Counted from the stretch's first letter, positions 36,165 through 45,039 are shown. The stretch: 64,000 bases of DNA from Oryzomonas sagensis (GCF_008802355.1 NZ_VZRA01000002.1:127709-191708), one strand, 5' to 3'. Notes: a model not told the origin generated them from the letters alone. Numbers and translations: made by a program.

Positions 36165-37034
36165 CTATTGAAAATACCGGCGTGCGCCGATAAAGTGCCG
36201 CTCGAAATAACTTTCGTCAACAGCGGATACCTTGATGTCCTCGCCGCGGCGGGGGGCGTGCACGAACCTGCCGCTCCCCACGTAGATACCCACGTGGCTG
36301 ATGCTGTCGGCCGATGAGCCGAAAAAGAGCAAATCCCCATCCCGCAGGTCATCCTTCGCTACCTGGTCGCCGGCCTTGAACTGGTCGCGGGAGGTCCGGG
36401 GAATGCTGAGGCCGCACAGGTTGTAGACCGCCCGCACAAAGCCGCTGCAATCCATGCCGTCCACCACGTTTTCCCCACCCCAGCGGTAGGGGATGCCCAC
36501 GAAACGTTCGGCGGTGCGGGCGGCGATGGCCCCCATGTCCCGGTCGCCCCGCGCCGGCCTCGGCTGGGCGCTCTCCGCCATCTTGCCGGTCCGGGCCGTA
36601 CCCTTGTCCCACGCCGTTTTGGAACCATCGGTGGAACGGGGCGAGGTGATCTCTTCCCCCACCGGTTTCTGCCACCCCGCTCCCCGGGGGCGGGCAAAGA
36701 CGATCTCGTTGGGGGGGGCGATATAGTAGCCGCCGATCAGCCGGTCCGCCACCAGCCGTTTGGCCGCGGCGCGGGCCTTGTCCTTCGTGGCGAAGTCGCC
36801 GAAACGCACGGCATAGATACCGTTGTCCTTGCGGAAGTAAAAGGCCTCGATCCCCTTTTTCTGGAGGGTGTCGGTAAAACGCTCGGCATTCTTGACGTCG
36901 GCGAAGGCGCCCATCTGGATGGCGAAGCCCAGGCGGTCGAGCCCCGATGGCGAGGCCGCGTGCCCGCAACCCGGGCTGGAAAGGAGTACGATGGCGAATA
37001 AGGCGATGATGGCTGGTTTGCTGGTAGAGAACAT
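36165..37034 (-). CDS. SPOR-domain NlpC/P60 endopeptidase
   Basis: A 289-residue exported cell-wall hydrolase. A signal peptide (IIALFAIVLLSSPGCGHA, possibly a lipobox SPGC) is followed by a SPOR domain (about residues 35-105: FAIQMGAFADVKNAERF and IYAVRFGDFATKDKARAAAKRL), a linker, then NlpC/P60 (about 165-289). The catalytic Cys is in DGMDCSGFVRAVY, the His in ISHVGIYVG and the third polar residue in FVHAPRRG. SPOR binds septal, denuded glycan, so this enzyme probably cuts stem peptides at the division site. No strong ribosome-binding site is visible. Confidence 0.92.
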   Translation of the reverse strand: MFSTSKPAIIALFAIVLLSSPGCGHAASPSGLDRLGFAIQMGAFADVKNAERFTDTLQKKGIEAFYFRKDNGIYAVRFGDFATKDKARAAAKRLVADRLIGGYYIAPPNEIVFARPRGAGWQKPVGEEITSPRSTDGSKTAWDKGTARTGKMAESAQPRPARGDRDMGAIAARTAERFVGIPYRWGGENVVDGMDCSGFVRAVYNLCGLSIPRTSRDQFKAGDQVAKDDLRDGDLLFFGSSADSISHVGIYVGSGRFVHAPRRGEDIKVSAVDESYFERHFIGARRYFQ

Positions 37035-37216
37035 GGCTCGAAGATGTCTTTGTTGTGACGTGATGAAAAGGGTCGAATGGAACTAGTATCCATAATTGAC
37101 CACAGGGAGTAAAGAACTTTTTGTCCCGGTCGCCCGGCATGCTTGTCCCGATGCGGGAGACTCTCCCCCGTGGCCCTGTCAAGTAATGTCGCGCTTTGGG
37201 GAAAAAATAATTGCAG

Positions 37217-37244
37217 TTGCAAATTGCCTGAAATATCATATAAT
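37217..37244 (+). promoter_or_regulatory. Sigma-70 promoter of the FlaG-like gene
   Basis: TTGCAA (37217-37222), 16-nt spacer, perfect TATAAT (37239-37244). The start would fall about 50 nt before the ATG at 37302. Confidence 0.6.
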
Positions 37245-37301
37245 AACAAACATTGACAAAAGTTTGTTTATGTGCCCTTGCCCTGAAGAGAGGGAAATAC
37301 C

Positions 37302-37700
37302 ATGACGACATATCCGATAACAACAGGGGGAACGGCGGCGGCAACGGACACCGCGATGGTTGTGAACCCGGTGTCCGGCGGCGCCGAGGCGGCCAATCCG
37401 ACGACGGATAGCCTGGCGGTCACCCCGGAGGCGAAAGCCGCCGCGGCTGATACGGTAACCCTGCTGGGCAAGGACCGGTCCCAAGCCCAAGCCGCCATGA
37501 AAGACACCTCAGGGGGCAAGAGCAACAAAATCGGCAGCCGGATCGGAGCGGTGCTCTTTACCTACAACTCGAAAGGCGACCTGCGCATCAGGTTCATGGA
37601 CAGCACCAACACCCTGGTGTACCAGACGCCGCCGGTGATGATGGCGCGCATGATGGACCTCATGTTGCACGCCGGTTCATCGGTAAGCGCCCTGGTCTAG
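37302..37700 (+). CDS. Small FlaG-like protein, function uncertain
   Basis: A 132-residue protein. The N-terminal 70 residues are Ala/Thr-rich and look disordered. The C-terminal half (GAVLFTYNSKGDLRIRFMDSTNTLVYQTPPVMMARMMDLM) resembles the FlaG C-terminal fold, a beta-hairpin followed by a xxQxPP motif and helix. No signal peptide and no cysteine. AGAGAGGGA precedes the ATG. A strong terminator follows. No flagellar gene is nearby, so the flagellar link rests only on the motif. Confidence 0.6.
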   Translation: MTTYPITTGGTAAATDTAMVVNPVSGGAEAANPTTDSLAVTPEAKAAAADTVTLLGKDRSQAQAAMKDTSGGKSNKIGSRIGAVLFTYNSKGDLRIRFMDSTNTLVYQTPPVMMARMMDLMLHAGSSVSALV

Positions 37701-37724
37701 ATTCCGCCTGTCATAAAAGTACCT

Positions 37725-37766
37725 AAAAAGCCGTTCTCCGGTCACCCCGGCAGAACGGCTTTTTTG
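37725..37766. terminator. Bidirectional intrinsic terminator
   Basis: AAAAAGCCGTTCT (37725-37737) pairs with AGAACGGCTTTTT (37752-37764). With A-run and T-run on opposite sides it can end both the FlaG-like transcript (plus) and the prfB transcript (minus). Confidence 0.92.
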
Positions 37767-37784
37767 CGTCGGCAGGCCGGCGTG

Positions 37785-38904
37785 CTAGTCCACATCGGCC
37801 GTCTGGCGGCGCACCCCCATGAGGTAGGCCACCACGAAATCGTCCAGGGCCCCGTCCAGCACCGCGTCCGGGTTGCCCGATTCCACGCCGGTCCGCAGGT
37901 CCTTGACCATCTTGTAGGGATGCAGCACGTAGGAGCGGATCTGGCTCCCCCAGCCGATCTCCTTCTTCTCCGCGGCGATCTCCGAGGCCTTGGCGTTTCG
38001 CTCCTCAACCTCCCGCTCGTACAACTTGGCCCGCAGCACCTTCATGGCCGTGGCCCGGTTGAGGATCTGGCTCCGCTCGCTCTGGCAGGCCACCACGATG
38101 CCGGTGGGCAGGTGGGTGATGCGCACGGCCGAGTCGGTGGTGTTGACGTGCTGACCGCCGGAGCCGCTGGAGCGGTAGGTGTCCACCCGCAGGTCCGAGT
38201 CGGAGATCTTGATGCTGATATCCTCCTCCTCGATCTCGGGAAAGGCGTAGACCGAGGCAAAAGAGGTGTGGCGGCGGGCGTTGCTGTCGAAGGGGGAGAT
38301 GCGCACCAGGCGGTGGATGCCCGCCTCGGCCTTGAGGTGGCCGTAGGCATACTCGCCGCTGACGCTGAAGGTGGCGGATTTGATGCCCGCTTCGTCCCCG
38401 GCCTGGTAGTCGGTGATGGCGGTCTTCCACCCCCTCTTCTCACAGTAGCGCAGGTACATGCGCAGCAGCATCTCGGCCCAGTCCTGGGATTCCGTCCCGC
38501 CGGCCCCGGGGTTGATGGAGATGAAACAGGAGTTGCGGTCATGGGGGCCGGAGAGCATGCGCTGAAATTCGGCCGCCTCGACACCCTGCTGGAGGAGGTT
38601 GTTCATCTCCCTGACCTCGGCAAGGGTCGCCTCGTCCTGGGCCTCTTCGCCCAACTCGATCATTACCCGCACGTCGTCCAACTGCCGGGCGAGGGTATCC
38701 CAGCTCTGGAGGAGCTTTTCCAGGGCGGTGCGCTTGCGGAGGACCTCCTGGGATTTGTCGAGGGCATCCCAGAAGCCGGGTACCGCAATCTGCGCTTCGA
38801 TCTCCTGGAGCGCTTCCCGCTTGTCATCTATGTCAAAGAGACCCCCGAAGTTTGGCGATCCGTTCCTCAAAGTCCTGCATTTTTGCCACTTCTTCACGAA
38901 ACAT
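37785..38904 (-). CDS. prfB: Peptide chain release factor 2, with +1 programmed frameshift
   Basis: RF2 terminates translation at UGA and UAA. The ATG at 38904 (after AAGGAG) starts MFREEVAKMQDFEERIAKLRGSL. After CTT (38838-38836) comes in-frame UGA (38835-38833); moving +1 past one T reads on as LDIDDKREALQEIEA to the stop at 37785, giving 372 residues. The slippery context CGGGGG-TCT-CTT-TGA-C matches the classic prfB autoregulatory site, with the purine-rich Shine-Dalgarno-like stretch just upstream. The SPF anticodon-like motif (RISPFDSN) and GGQ (SGSGGQHVN) are intact. A naive start in the second frame would be wrong. It is the last gene of the minus-strand cluster. Confidence 0.96.
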
Positions 38905-38940
38905 GTTCTCGTACTCCTTGATGGTTAGTAAAAAGTAAAT

Positions 38941-39070
38941 CCGCCACAGAGACACAGAGACACGGAGGTCCACAGAGAAAGGCAGAAAAACTATTGGGTC
39001 AAACCTCTCGGTTCCGTGTGGGCCTTGCCCTTGGTTTTCTGTGTGTCTCTGTGTCTCTGTGGCAGAAGTT
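38941..39070. repeat. Dispersed CACAGAGACACAGAG-type inverted repeat, copy 3
   Basis: CCGCCACAGAGACACAGAGA (38941-38960) is matched in reverse by TCTCTGTGTCTCTGTGGCAG (39046-39065). This is the best-preserved copy of the family and fills the gap between lnt and prfB. Confidence 0.85.
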
Positions 39071-39074
39071 AGGG

Positions 39075-40646
39075 TTACCCTGAAATCTGCGTTTTCCTTT
39101 TTTGCCTGAACCGGGCCAACAGGACTACGCCCAAGGTAAGCATAGCACAGAACCAGGCCGGCGAGTCGCCTATTTTCAGATACAGAGAGTCGCCGCTCCC
39201 CGGCTGGATTTCGCCGGTGCACACCTCCTCCTGGAAGATGGTGCTCATGGCGCGGATGTGGCCGTTCTGGTCGATAATGGCGCTGATGCCGGTGTTTGCG
39301 GCCCGGATCAGCGGCGTCCGGGTCTCCACGGCGCGGAACACCGCGATGGAAAAGTGCTGGTAGGGAGCCGATGAACGGCCGTACCAGGCATCGTTGGTGA
39401 TGTTCACCAGGATGCGGGCGCCGTTATTCACATATTCCCGGGCCAGCTCGGGAAAGACCCCTTCGTAACAGACCAGAAGGCCCGCCCGGGTCTTGCCCAC
39501 ATCCAACGGAGCGGCCTGCTCGCCGGGGGAGAAGTCGCCGATCCCCACCACCAGCTTGCTGACGAAGGGGAGTAGACGTTTGAGCGGCACATATTCCCCA
39601 AAGGGGACCAGGTGCAGTTTGTCCCCCCTGGCGCCGGTTTCGCCGTTGGGAGCAACGACGAAGGCGCTGTTGAGGAAGGTGCGGGTGCCGTTACGCAGTT
39701 CGTGGGCCGGGCTGCCGAAGAGCACGTAGGCGTTGATCTCACGCGCCAGGGAGCGGATCCGCTCCGCCTGCCGGAATTCGTCCTGGAAGAAGAACGGTGC
39801 GGCGCTTTCCGGCCAGACCACCAGGTCGACCCCTCCACGTGCGGCCTCGCGGGTGAGCCGCTCGTAGATATCCATGGTCTGTCCCTGAAAGGCCGGGCTC
39901 CATTTCACATCCTGATCGATGTTCCCCTGGATCAGGGCCACCCTGAGGGGCGATGCGGCGCTTTTTTCCTCTCCGTTCAGACGGCTGAAGCCGTAGAAAA
40001 GGGTGGCGGCGAACAGGAACAGGAGCAACAGGGCGCTTTTGGCGGGATAGGGGACGTTCGCCCCGGAAACCGCCCGCAGCACCCGGTAGAGGACCACATT
40101 GGTCAGCACGATCAACAGGGTGATGCCGTAGACGCCGCTTAAGTCCGCAATCTGGATCAGCGGCAGGATGCGGTACTGGGAGTGCCCCAGCATGGCCCAG
40201 GGAAAGCCGGTGAGCAGAAAGGAGCGGAGAAAGTCCAGGGCCACCCAGGCCACCGGCAGGGTGAAGACCAGTTTGACCCTCCCCAGTTCCCCATAGCGGG
40301 CGATCAGGGTGGCCAGCCCGTAAAACAGGGCCAGCCAGGCCGCCAGGGCGAGGTAGAGCGGAATGCTGACCGCCCAGGGGAGATGGCCGAAGTGGGTGAC
40401 GACGATATTGATCCAGTAGAGGATGAGGATGTAGGCGGCCAGACCGCAGGTAAAGCCCAGGCGAAAGGCCTGGCGCAGGGACGCCCCTTCCAGGGAGATC
40501 AACAGCGGTATCAGGGCGATCCAGGCCAGGAAGGACAATCCGGCCGTGGGAAAGGAAAGGGCGATCAGGACCCCGGAGGCGATGGCAAAGAGCCCCGGCC
40601 GGTCGAGGACCGCTGCCAGTTGGGTACGCAGGGATGAAGGTCTCAC
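39075..40646 (-). CDS. lnt: Apolipoprotein N-acyltransferase
   Basis: A 523-residue inner-membrane enzyme that adds the third acyl chain to lipoproteins. Six or seven N-terminal helices are followed by a periplasmic nitrilase domain with the catalytic triad: Glu in VVWPESAAPFF, Lys in GDKLHLVPFGEYVP and Cys in LLVCYEGVFPELA. A final helix closes the protein. The start is GTG 40646, overlapping the corC stop (GAGTGAG), so the two are co-translated. The gene co-occurs with corC, ybeY and an HD protein as in many bacteria. Confidence 0.94.
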   Translation of the reverse strand: MRPSSLRTQLAAVLDRPGLFAIASGVLIALSFPTAGLSFLAWIALIPLLISLEGASLRQAFRLGFTCGLAAYILILYWINIVVTHFGHLPWAVSIPLYLALAAWLALFYGLATLIARYGELGRVKLVFTLPVAWVALDFLRSFLLTGFPWAMLGHSQYRILPLIQIADLSGVYGITLLIVLTNVVLYRVLRAVSGANVPYPAKSALLLLFLFAATLFYGFSRLNGEEKSAASPLRVALIQGNIDQDVKWSPAFQGQTMDIYERLTREAARGGVDLVVWPESAAPFFFQDEFRQAERIRSLAREINAYVLFGSPAHELRNGTRTFLNSAFVVAPNGETGARGDKLHLVPFGEYVPLKRLLPFVSKLVVGIGDFSPGEQAAPLDVGKTRAGLLVCYEGVFPELAREYVNNGARILVNITNDAWYGRSSAPYQHFSIAVFRAVETRTPLIRAANTGISAIIDQNGHIRAMSTIFQEEVCTGEIQPGSGDSLYLKIGDSPAWFCAMLTLGVVLLARFRQKRKTQISG

Positions 40647-41500
40647 TCGTCACCCTGCGCTTTACCGGCAATTGCGTCCAGACGTGCGATGCGGACCTGT
40701 TTTACCTTGCGCTCGTCGGCGTCCAGAATGGTCAGGTGCAGGCCGGACCCCTCCATGGTGTCGCCGACGGCGGGGATCTTGCCGGTCAGATGGAAGATCA
40801 GGCCGCCCACGGTGTCGAACTTGTCCCGTTCGATCTCCACGTCGAAGTGGTCTTCCAGATCCTCCACCGGCATGCGGGCGTCGGCGGTGATGGAACCGTC
40901 GCTGTTGGCGGTGAAGAGCGCCTCTTCCCGGTCATACTCGTCCTGGATGTCGCCCACGATCTGTTCCAGCAGGTCTTCGATGGTGATCAGCCCCGAGGTG
41001 CCGCCGTATTCGTCGATGACGATGGCCAGATGGACCCGTTTGCGCCTGAATTCCTGGAGCAGCTCTTCCAGATCCTTGGTCTCGGGGATAAAGTAGGGGG
41101 GGCGTATGATGGCGCGTACCTGGAGTTGCTCCTGGCCGTTATCCCAGAATTTAAGCAGGTCCTTGGCGTAGAGCAGGCCGATGATGTTGTCGGTGGTGTT
41201 CTCGTAGACCGGGATGCGGGAGTGGCCGCAGGCGATGATGGTTTCCAGCATCTCGGGGATGCCGGCCTCAATGTTGACGCAGGCCATATCGGTACGGGGC
41301 ACCATGATCTCGCGCACCACCGTCGTGCGCAGCGAGAAGATGGAGCGGATCATCTCGCTCTCCTCCTCGTTGACCAGCCCCTCCTCCTCGGTGGCCTCGA
41401 TAAAATCGTGGATCTCCTCTTCGGTGATCTTTTTGCGTCCGGTCACGAACCGGCTCACCAATTCGATAAAACCGGACCTTTTACTGCCGCCCTCTTCCAA
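40643..41500 (-). CDS. corC: CorC/HlyC-family CBS-domain protein
   Basis: A 285-residue cytoplasmic protein. An N-terminal acidic helix (ITEEEIHDFIEATEEEGLVNEEESEMIRSIF) precedes two CBS motifs (VREIMVPRTDMACVNIEAGI, HSRIPVYENTTDNIIGLLYAKDLL; VHLAIVIDEYGGTSGLITIEDLLEQIVGDI) and a CorC_HlyC domain at the C-terminus. Family members bind adenine nucleotides and are linked to magnesium/cobalt efflux and membrane homeostasis. The ybeY-corC-lnt order is conserved in many bacteria; here the dgkA-PAP2 fusion sits between ybeY and corC. Confidence 0.9.
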   Translation of the reverse strand: MEEGGSKRSGFIELVSRFVTGRKKITEEEIHDFIEATEEEGLVNEEESEMIRSIFSLRTTVVREIMVPRTDMACVNIEAGIPEMLETIIACGHSRIPVYENTTDNIIGLLYAKDLLKFWDNGQEQLQVRAIIRPPYFIPETKDLEELLQEFRRKRVHLAIVIDEYGGTSGLITIEDLLEQIVGDIQDEYDREEALFTANSDGSITADARMPVEDLEDHFDVEIERDKFDTVGGLIFHLTGKIPAVGDTMEGSGLHLTILDADERKVKQVRIARLDAIAGKAQGDE

Positions 41501-41514
41501 TGCTCTTTCCTCCT

Positions 41515-42264
41515 TTATGATCCAAGAAACTTAAATACGTAGAGAACGATAAGCGTGAGCCCCGCCCCGAGGCATGAACCCGCCACCACCTCGCCCATGG
41601 TGTGGATGCGCATGAACAGCCGCGAGTGGCTGACCATGAGCGCCAACGCGACGGACAAGAGGGAGGTGAGCGGGTCCCGGGAGTTGAGCGATGCCGCCGT
41701 GGCGATGGAGAAGGCGATGGCCGCATGGCCGCTGGGGGCCCCGCCGTGCAGGGGGCTCCCCTTGCCGAGCAGGCCCTTGAGCATGATCACGACGATCGTG
41801 ACGATCAGGATCGAGACCATGGTACCGATATCCGAGGGTGCACCGAACATTGCAAGGACCTCCCCGTAGAGCGGCAGGATGTATTTGGCCAGGATCAGGT
41901 AGCCCATGATGGCGGCCCCGCAGGCGGCGACCAGGACCGCTCCGGCCGCGGTATCCTTTGCTATTTTCGCCAAATGGTTGTAGCCGGGCGAAACCAGGTC
42001 CACCACCGCCTCCACCGCCGTGTTGATCAGTTCCGCGAAGAGCACGAACAGGATCGACAGCGCCAGCAGGGCGAATTCCAGGGGATTCACCCTGAGGAAA
42101 AGCGCCACAAGGAGCACCACCCCGGCGGAGATGAAGTGATTGCGCATGTGCTTTTCAGTGCGGGCCGCGTGGATGATGCCCGCGATGGCACAGTTGACCG
42201 AATCGATGAACCGGTCGGGTTTTACGGGTTCAGGAACCCTTCCTTCTTCAGAAGATTGAATAAT
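41515..42264 (-). CDS. Diacylglycerol/undecaprenol kinase fused to PAP2 phosphatase, non-canonical start
   Basis: A membrane protein joining a DgkA-type kinase (ELINTAVEAVVDLVSPGYNHLAKIAKDTAAGAVLV) to a PAP2 phosphatase (GGAPSGHAAIAFSIATA and SHSRLFMRIHTMGEVVAG). In the last motif the usual final Asp is Glu. The first canonical start is ATG 42147, yet conserved DgkA sequence (FIDSVNCAIAGIIHAARTEK) is encoded upstream of it in the same frame. That frame is open back to a TGA at 42267-42265; the first codon after it is ATT at 42264, five bases after GGAG. So an ATT start is my preferred reading. It overlaps the ybeY end by 43 bp. The fused activities suggest recycling between lipid alcohol and lipid phosphate in undecaprenyl or diacylglycerol metabolism. 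Confidence 0.75.
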   Translation of the reverse strand: MIQSSEEGRVPEPVKPDRFIDSVNCAIAGIIHAARTEKHMRNHFISAGVVLLVALFLRVNPLEFALLALSILFVLFAELINTAVEAVVDLVSPGYNHLAKIAKDTAAGAVLVAACGAAIMGYLILAKYILPLYGEVLAMFGAPSDIGTMVSILIVTIVVIMLKGLLGKGSPLHGGAPSGHAAIAFSIATAASLNSRDPLTSLLSVALALMVSHSRLFMRIHTMGEVVAGSCLGAGLTLIVLYVFKFLGS

Positions 42265-42683
42265 TCACTCTCCTTTTTTTCCATCCTGGCCGCTTCGGCC
42301 TCGCCGCTCCGTTCGTGGTCATAGCCGCGCAGGTGCAGGATGCCGTGCAGCAGCAGAAAGCAGATCCGATCGAAGGTTTCCATCTCACCCTCCTCGGCCT
42401 CCCGGGCAGCGGTGTCGGCCGAGATGACTACATCTCCCAGGGCATGGGGCGCGATGCCGGCGTATTCCCCCTCCTGGAGGGAGAAGGAGATGACGTTGGT
42501 GGGACGGTCCTTCGCCAGGTATTCCCGGTTGATGATGCGGATGGCGCGGTCGCCGACGATGGAGACGGACAACTCGGTCTCGTCAGAACATGCCAAGGCG
42601 CTTAAGATCCTCTCCGCCACCTTTCTTAGGCGGGTCGCCATGATCCGGTGTCGTCTCTGGCGGTTGTTCAACTGTATCAGCAC
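42222..42683 (-). CDS. ybeY: Endoribonuclease YbeY
   Basis: A 153-residue metalloprotein for 16S rRNA 3'-end maturation and ribosome quality control. The zinc motif HGILHLRGYDH (H-x3-H-x5-H) is intact, and RPTNVISFSLQEG is characteristic. The GTG at 42683, preceded by GGAGA, gives the normal N-terminus (VLIQLNNRQRRHR); an ATG further upstream (42764) would add a Pro/Ala-rich tail-less extension. This start means the first 101 bp overlap the end of the pgpH-like gene in another frame. A run of seven A (ATGGAAAAAAAGGAG) lies near the 3' end, before the downstream gene's start. Confidence 0.9.
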   Translation of the reverse strand: MLIQLNNRQRRHRIMATRLRKVAERILSALACSDETELSVSIVGDRAIRIINREYLAKDRPTNVISFSLQEGEYAGIAPHALGDVVISADTAAREAEEGEMETFDRICFLLLHGILHLRGYDHERSGEAEAARMEKKESELFNLLKKEGFLNP

Positions 42684-45039
42684 TTGCTTGGTCTCCGTTT
42701 CCCGGCTTGCCGTGCTCGCCGGAGCTGGTTTTATGCTCGGCCTTCTTTTGGCCGCTGTTTCCACCCTTGTAGACCGGTTCGGGATAATCGATCCGGTGGT
42801 GGAAGATGCCGTTCAGGATGCGGTTGAAGCTTTTGGCGATCTCGTGGAGGTTTTTGAGGGTCAGTTCGCACTCCTCAAGCTGGCCGTCCATGAAGATATT
42901 GTTGATGATCTTCTGCACCATCCCCTGGATGCGGTCCGGGGTGGGATTGACGAGGGTGCGGGAGGCCGCCTCCACGCAGTCGGCCAGCATGACGATGCCG
43001 GCTTCCCTGGTTTGGGGTTTGGGGCCGGGGTAGCGGAAATCCTTGTCCTCCACCGTCTGGCCGGTCGCCTCGGCCTGGGTCCTGGCCCGGTCGTAGAAGA
43101 ATTTGATCAACCCGGTGCCGTGGTGCTGGCGGATGATGTCGGTGATCGGCTGCCCCAGGTGCCGCTCCCGGGCCAGTTCGGCCCCCTCCTTGATATGGGA
43201 GATCAGGATCAGGGCGCTCATGCTGGGGGTCAGCTTGTCGTGGCGATTCTCTTCGCCCCCCAGGTTCTCGATGAAGTAGAGCGGCTTGGAGATCTTGCCG
43301 ATGTCGTGGTAATAGGCGGCCACCCGTGCCAGCAGGGGATTGGCGCTGATGGACTCGGCGGCGGACTCCACCAGATTGCCCACCACCACGCTGTGGTGAT
43401 AGGTGCCCGGGGCCCGCACCATCAGATCCCGCAGGAGTGGGGAATTGAGGTTGGCCAGTTCCAGGAGCTTGATGTCGGTGGTGTAATGGAACAGCGTCTC
43501 GATGAGCGGGATGAAGCCGGAAACGAGGCCGGCGCTCAATACGCCGCTCACCAGGGCGAAGAAAACCACATAGATCGTCTGCATGCTGAACAGGGTGGCG
43601 CTGGAGGTCTGAAAGGAGAGGGCCATGGCCAGGTTGACCACCGACACCTTCAGGCCGGCGGTGTAGATGGTGCTCCGGTCCGAGCACTGGCGCACCCCGT
43701 GGGCACCCACGATGCTCCCCAGCATGGTATAGATCACCACCGTCATGTTGCCGTCGAACATGATCCCCAGGAGGGGGGCCAGGATGGCGCAATAGACCAG
43801 GGCCACCTCGGAGTTGATGAAGATGCGCACGATCATGGGCCCGGCGGCAAAGGGGAACAGGTAGAAGAACGAGGCGGTGTCGATGTCCGGGAAGACCGGG
43901 CCGATATTGTGGGTGATCAGGATCGCGATCTTGAAGAGCAGGAAGCTGCCGATAATCAAGAGCGATATGGTCAGGATGTCCTTATTGGTCGGATTGAACT
44001 TGCGGATGTTCTTCAAGGCGAAACGGTAGGGGAAATAGAACAGCACCACGATCAGGGTGAAGATGCCGATGGCCGAATAGATACGGCTGCCGCCCCGGTT
44101 CTCCTGGAAGATCGCTTGCAGCTTGTGGGTTTGCTCGGGGCTGATCCGCTCCCCGACCCGGACGATCATCTCCCCCTTCTGGACCTTGAAGAGCACCGGC
44201 CTGACCGATTCCGTGGCCGCCTTGGCCCGGGCCTCCGACGCCTCGCGGTTGTAGAACAGGTTCGGCAGGAGGATGCGGGCGATCACGCGGGCGATGGCGC
44301 TCCCGTCGGTACGGTCGTTCTGGCCGGAAAACTGCCAGGAAGTCACCAGTCTGCGGGCCTCCCGAATCTCGGTGTACTCCAGGGCCACGTCGCTGTCCTC
44401 GACGAGTTGGCCGTTGTCGTCGATCAGCTCCAAGCCCCTTCTGGTGTCGGTCTGAAAGGCCTTGCCGTCGAGGACGATCCGGCGGCGGTACAGTTCGTTC
44501 ACCATGCGGGCGGCATCCGCCAGAAAAACCTTGTCCGAGGCGATATGGGTGAAGGCGTGGATATCCGCTGCGCTCAGTTCCGTGTCCAAAAGCGGCGTCA
44601 GCAGGGTCCGCCATTCGTGCGTACTCTTCTGGCTCTTGGCCGTACGCTCCTTGCGGACCGCGCCCACCACCTGCTCGAGTTTGCCGATGATGTAGGAGGG
44701 GACGCGGTCGCTGACGTTGTAGACCACCGGCGCGCTGTTGCCGGCCTCTTTGCGGCGCTGCTCGGTCAGGGCGTGATCTTCCACCAGATAGTCCTGGGGG
44801 GCGCGGATATCGGAGGTGGCGATGTCGCCCGGCTTGAATTCGGCCGAGTGGAACCGCTGGCCGGGGAGCAGGATGAGGGTCAGCAGGAGGGCGGTCGTAA
44901 CAAGGAGGATAAACCTGTTCCGACGGGCTGTCAGTGGGTTGGAGAACCTTTTTACGACCACGTCCAGGAGGTTCGATCCCAGTTTGCTCAGGTAGGTCAG
45001 CGTATGTTGGCCCTGATTATCGGCAGGTTGGTCAGGCAT
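42583..45039 (-). CDS. 7TM-HD receptor hydrolase, PgpH-like (c-di-AMP phosphodiesterase family)
   Basis: An 818-residue membrane protein. A first helix (about residues 42-60), a long extracytoplasmic 7TMR-HDED domain (about 65-320), seven helices (about 325-510), then a cytoplasmic HD domain (about 520-720) with RAPGTYHHSVVVGNLVESAAE, AAYYHDIGKISKP and IIRQHHGTGLIKFFY. This is the PgpH layout; Listeria PgpH hydrolyses c-di-AMP. The C-terminal 50 residues are hydrophilic (Gly/Lys/Pro/Glu) and are encoded where ybeY begins. A near-consensus promoter lies 60 nt upstream. Whether the nucleotide ligand is c-di-AMP in this organism is inference. Confidence 0.9.
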   Translation of the reverse strand: MPDQPADNQGQHTLTYLSKLGSNLLDVVVKRFSNPLTARRNRFILLVTTALLLTLILLPGQRFHSAEFKPGDIATSDIRAPQDYLVEDHALTEQRRKEAGNSAPVVYNVSDRVPSYIIGKLEQVVGAVRKERTAKSQKSTHEWRTLLTPLLDTELSAADIHAFTHIASDKVFLADAARMVNELYRRRIVLDGKAFQTDTRRGLELIDDNGQLVEDSDVALEYTEIREARRLVTSWQFSGQNDRTDGSAIARVIARILLPNLFYNREASEARAKAATESVRPVLFKVQKGEMIVRVGERISPEQTHKLQAIFQENRGGSRIYSAIGIFTLIVVLFYFPYRFALKNIRKFNPTNKDILTISLLIIGSFLLFKIAILITHNIGPVFPDIDTASFFYLFPFAAGPMIVRIFINSEVALVYCAILAPLLGIMFDGNMTVVIYTMLGSIVGAHGVRQCSDRSTIYTAGLKVSVVNLAMALSFQTSSATLFSMQTIYVVFFALVSGVLSAGLVSGFIPLIETLFHYTTDIKLLELANLNSPLLRDLMVRAPGTYHHSVVVGNLVESAAESISANPLLARVAAYYHDIGKISKPLYFIENLGGEENRHDKLTPSMSALILISHIKEGAELARERHLGQPITDIIRQHHGTGLIKFFYDRARTQAEATGQTVEDKDFRYPGPKPQTREAGIVMLADCVEAASRTLVNPTPDRIQGMVQKIINNIFMDGQLEECELTLKNLHEIAKSFNRILNGIFHHRIDYPEPVYKGGNSGQKKAEHKTSSGEHGKPGNGDQASADTVEQPPETTPDHGDPPKKGGGEDLKRLGMF

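Noticed and set aside
37785-38897. prfB starting in the second frame at 38897
   Set aside because: No ribosome-binding site; the classic frameshift site and a proper zero-frame start at 38904 explain the gene.
42262-42285. dnaX-like A-AAA-AAG slippery heptamer near the ybeY end
   Set aside because: A -1 shift there reaches TGA after two codons, so it cannot fuse YbeY to the downstream kinase.
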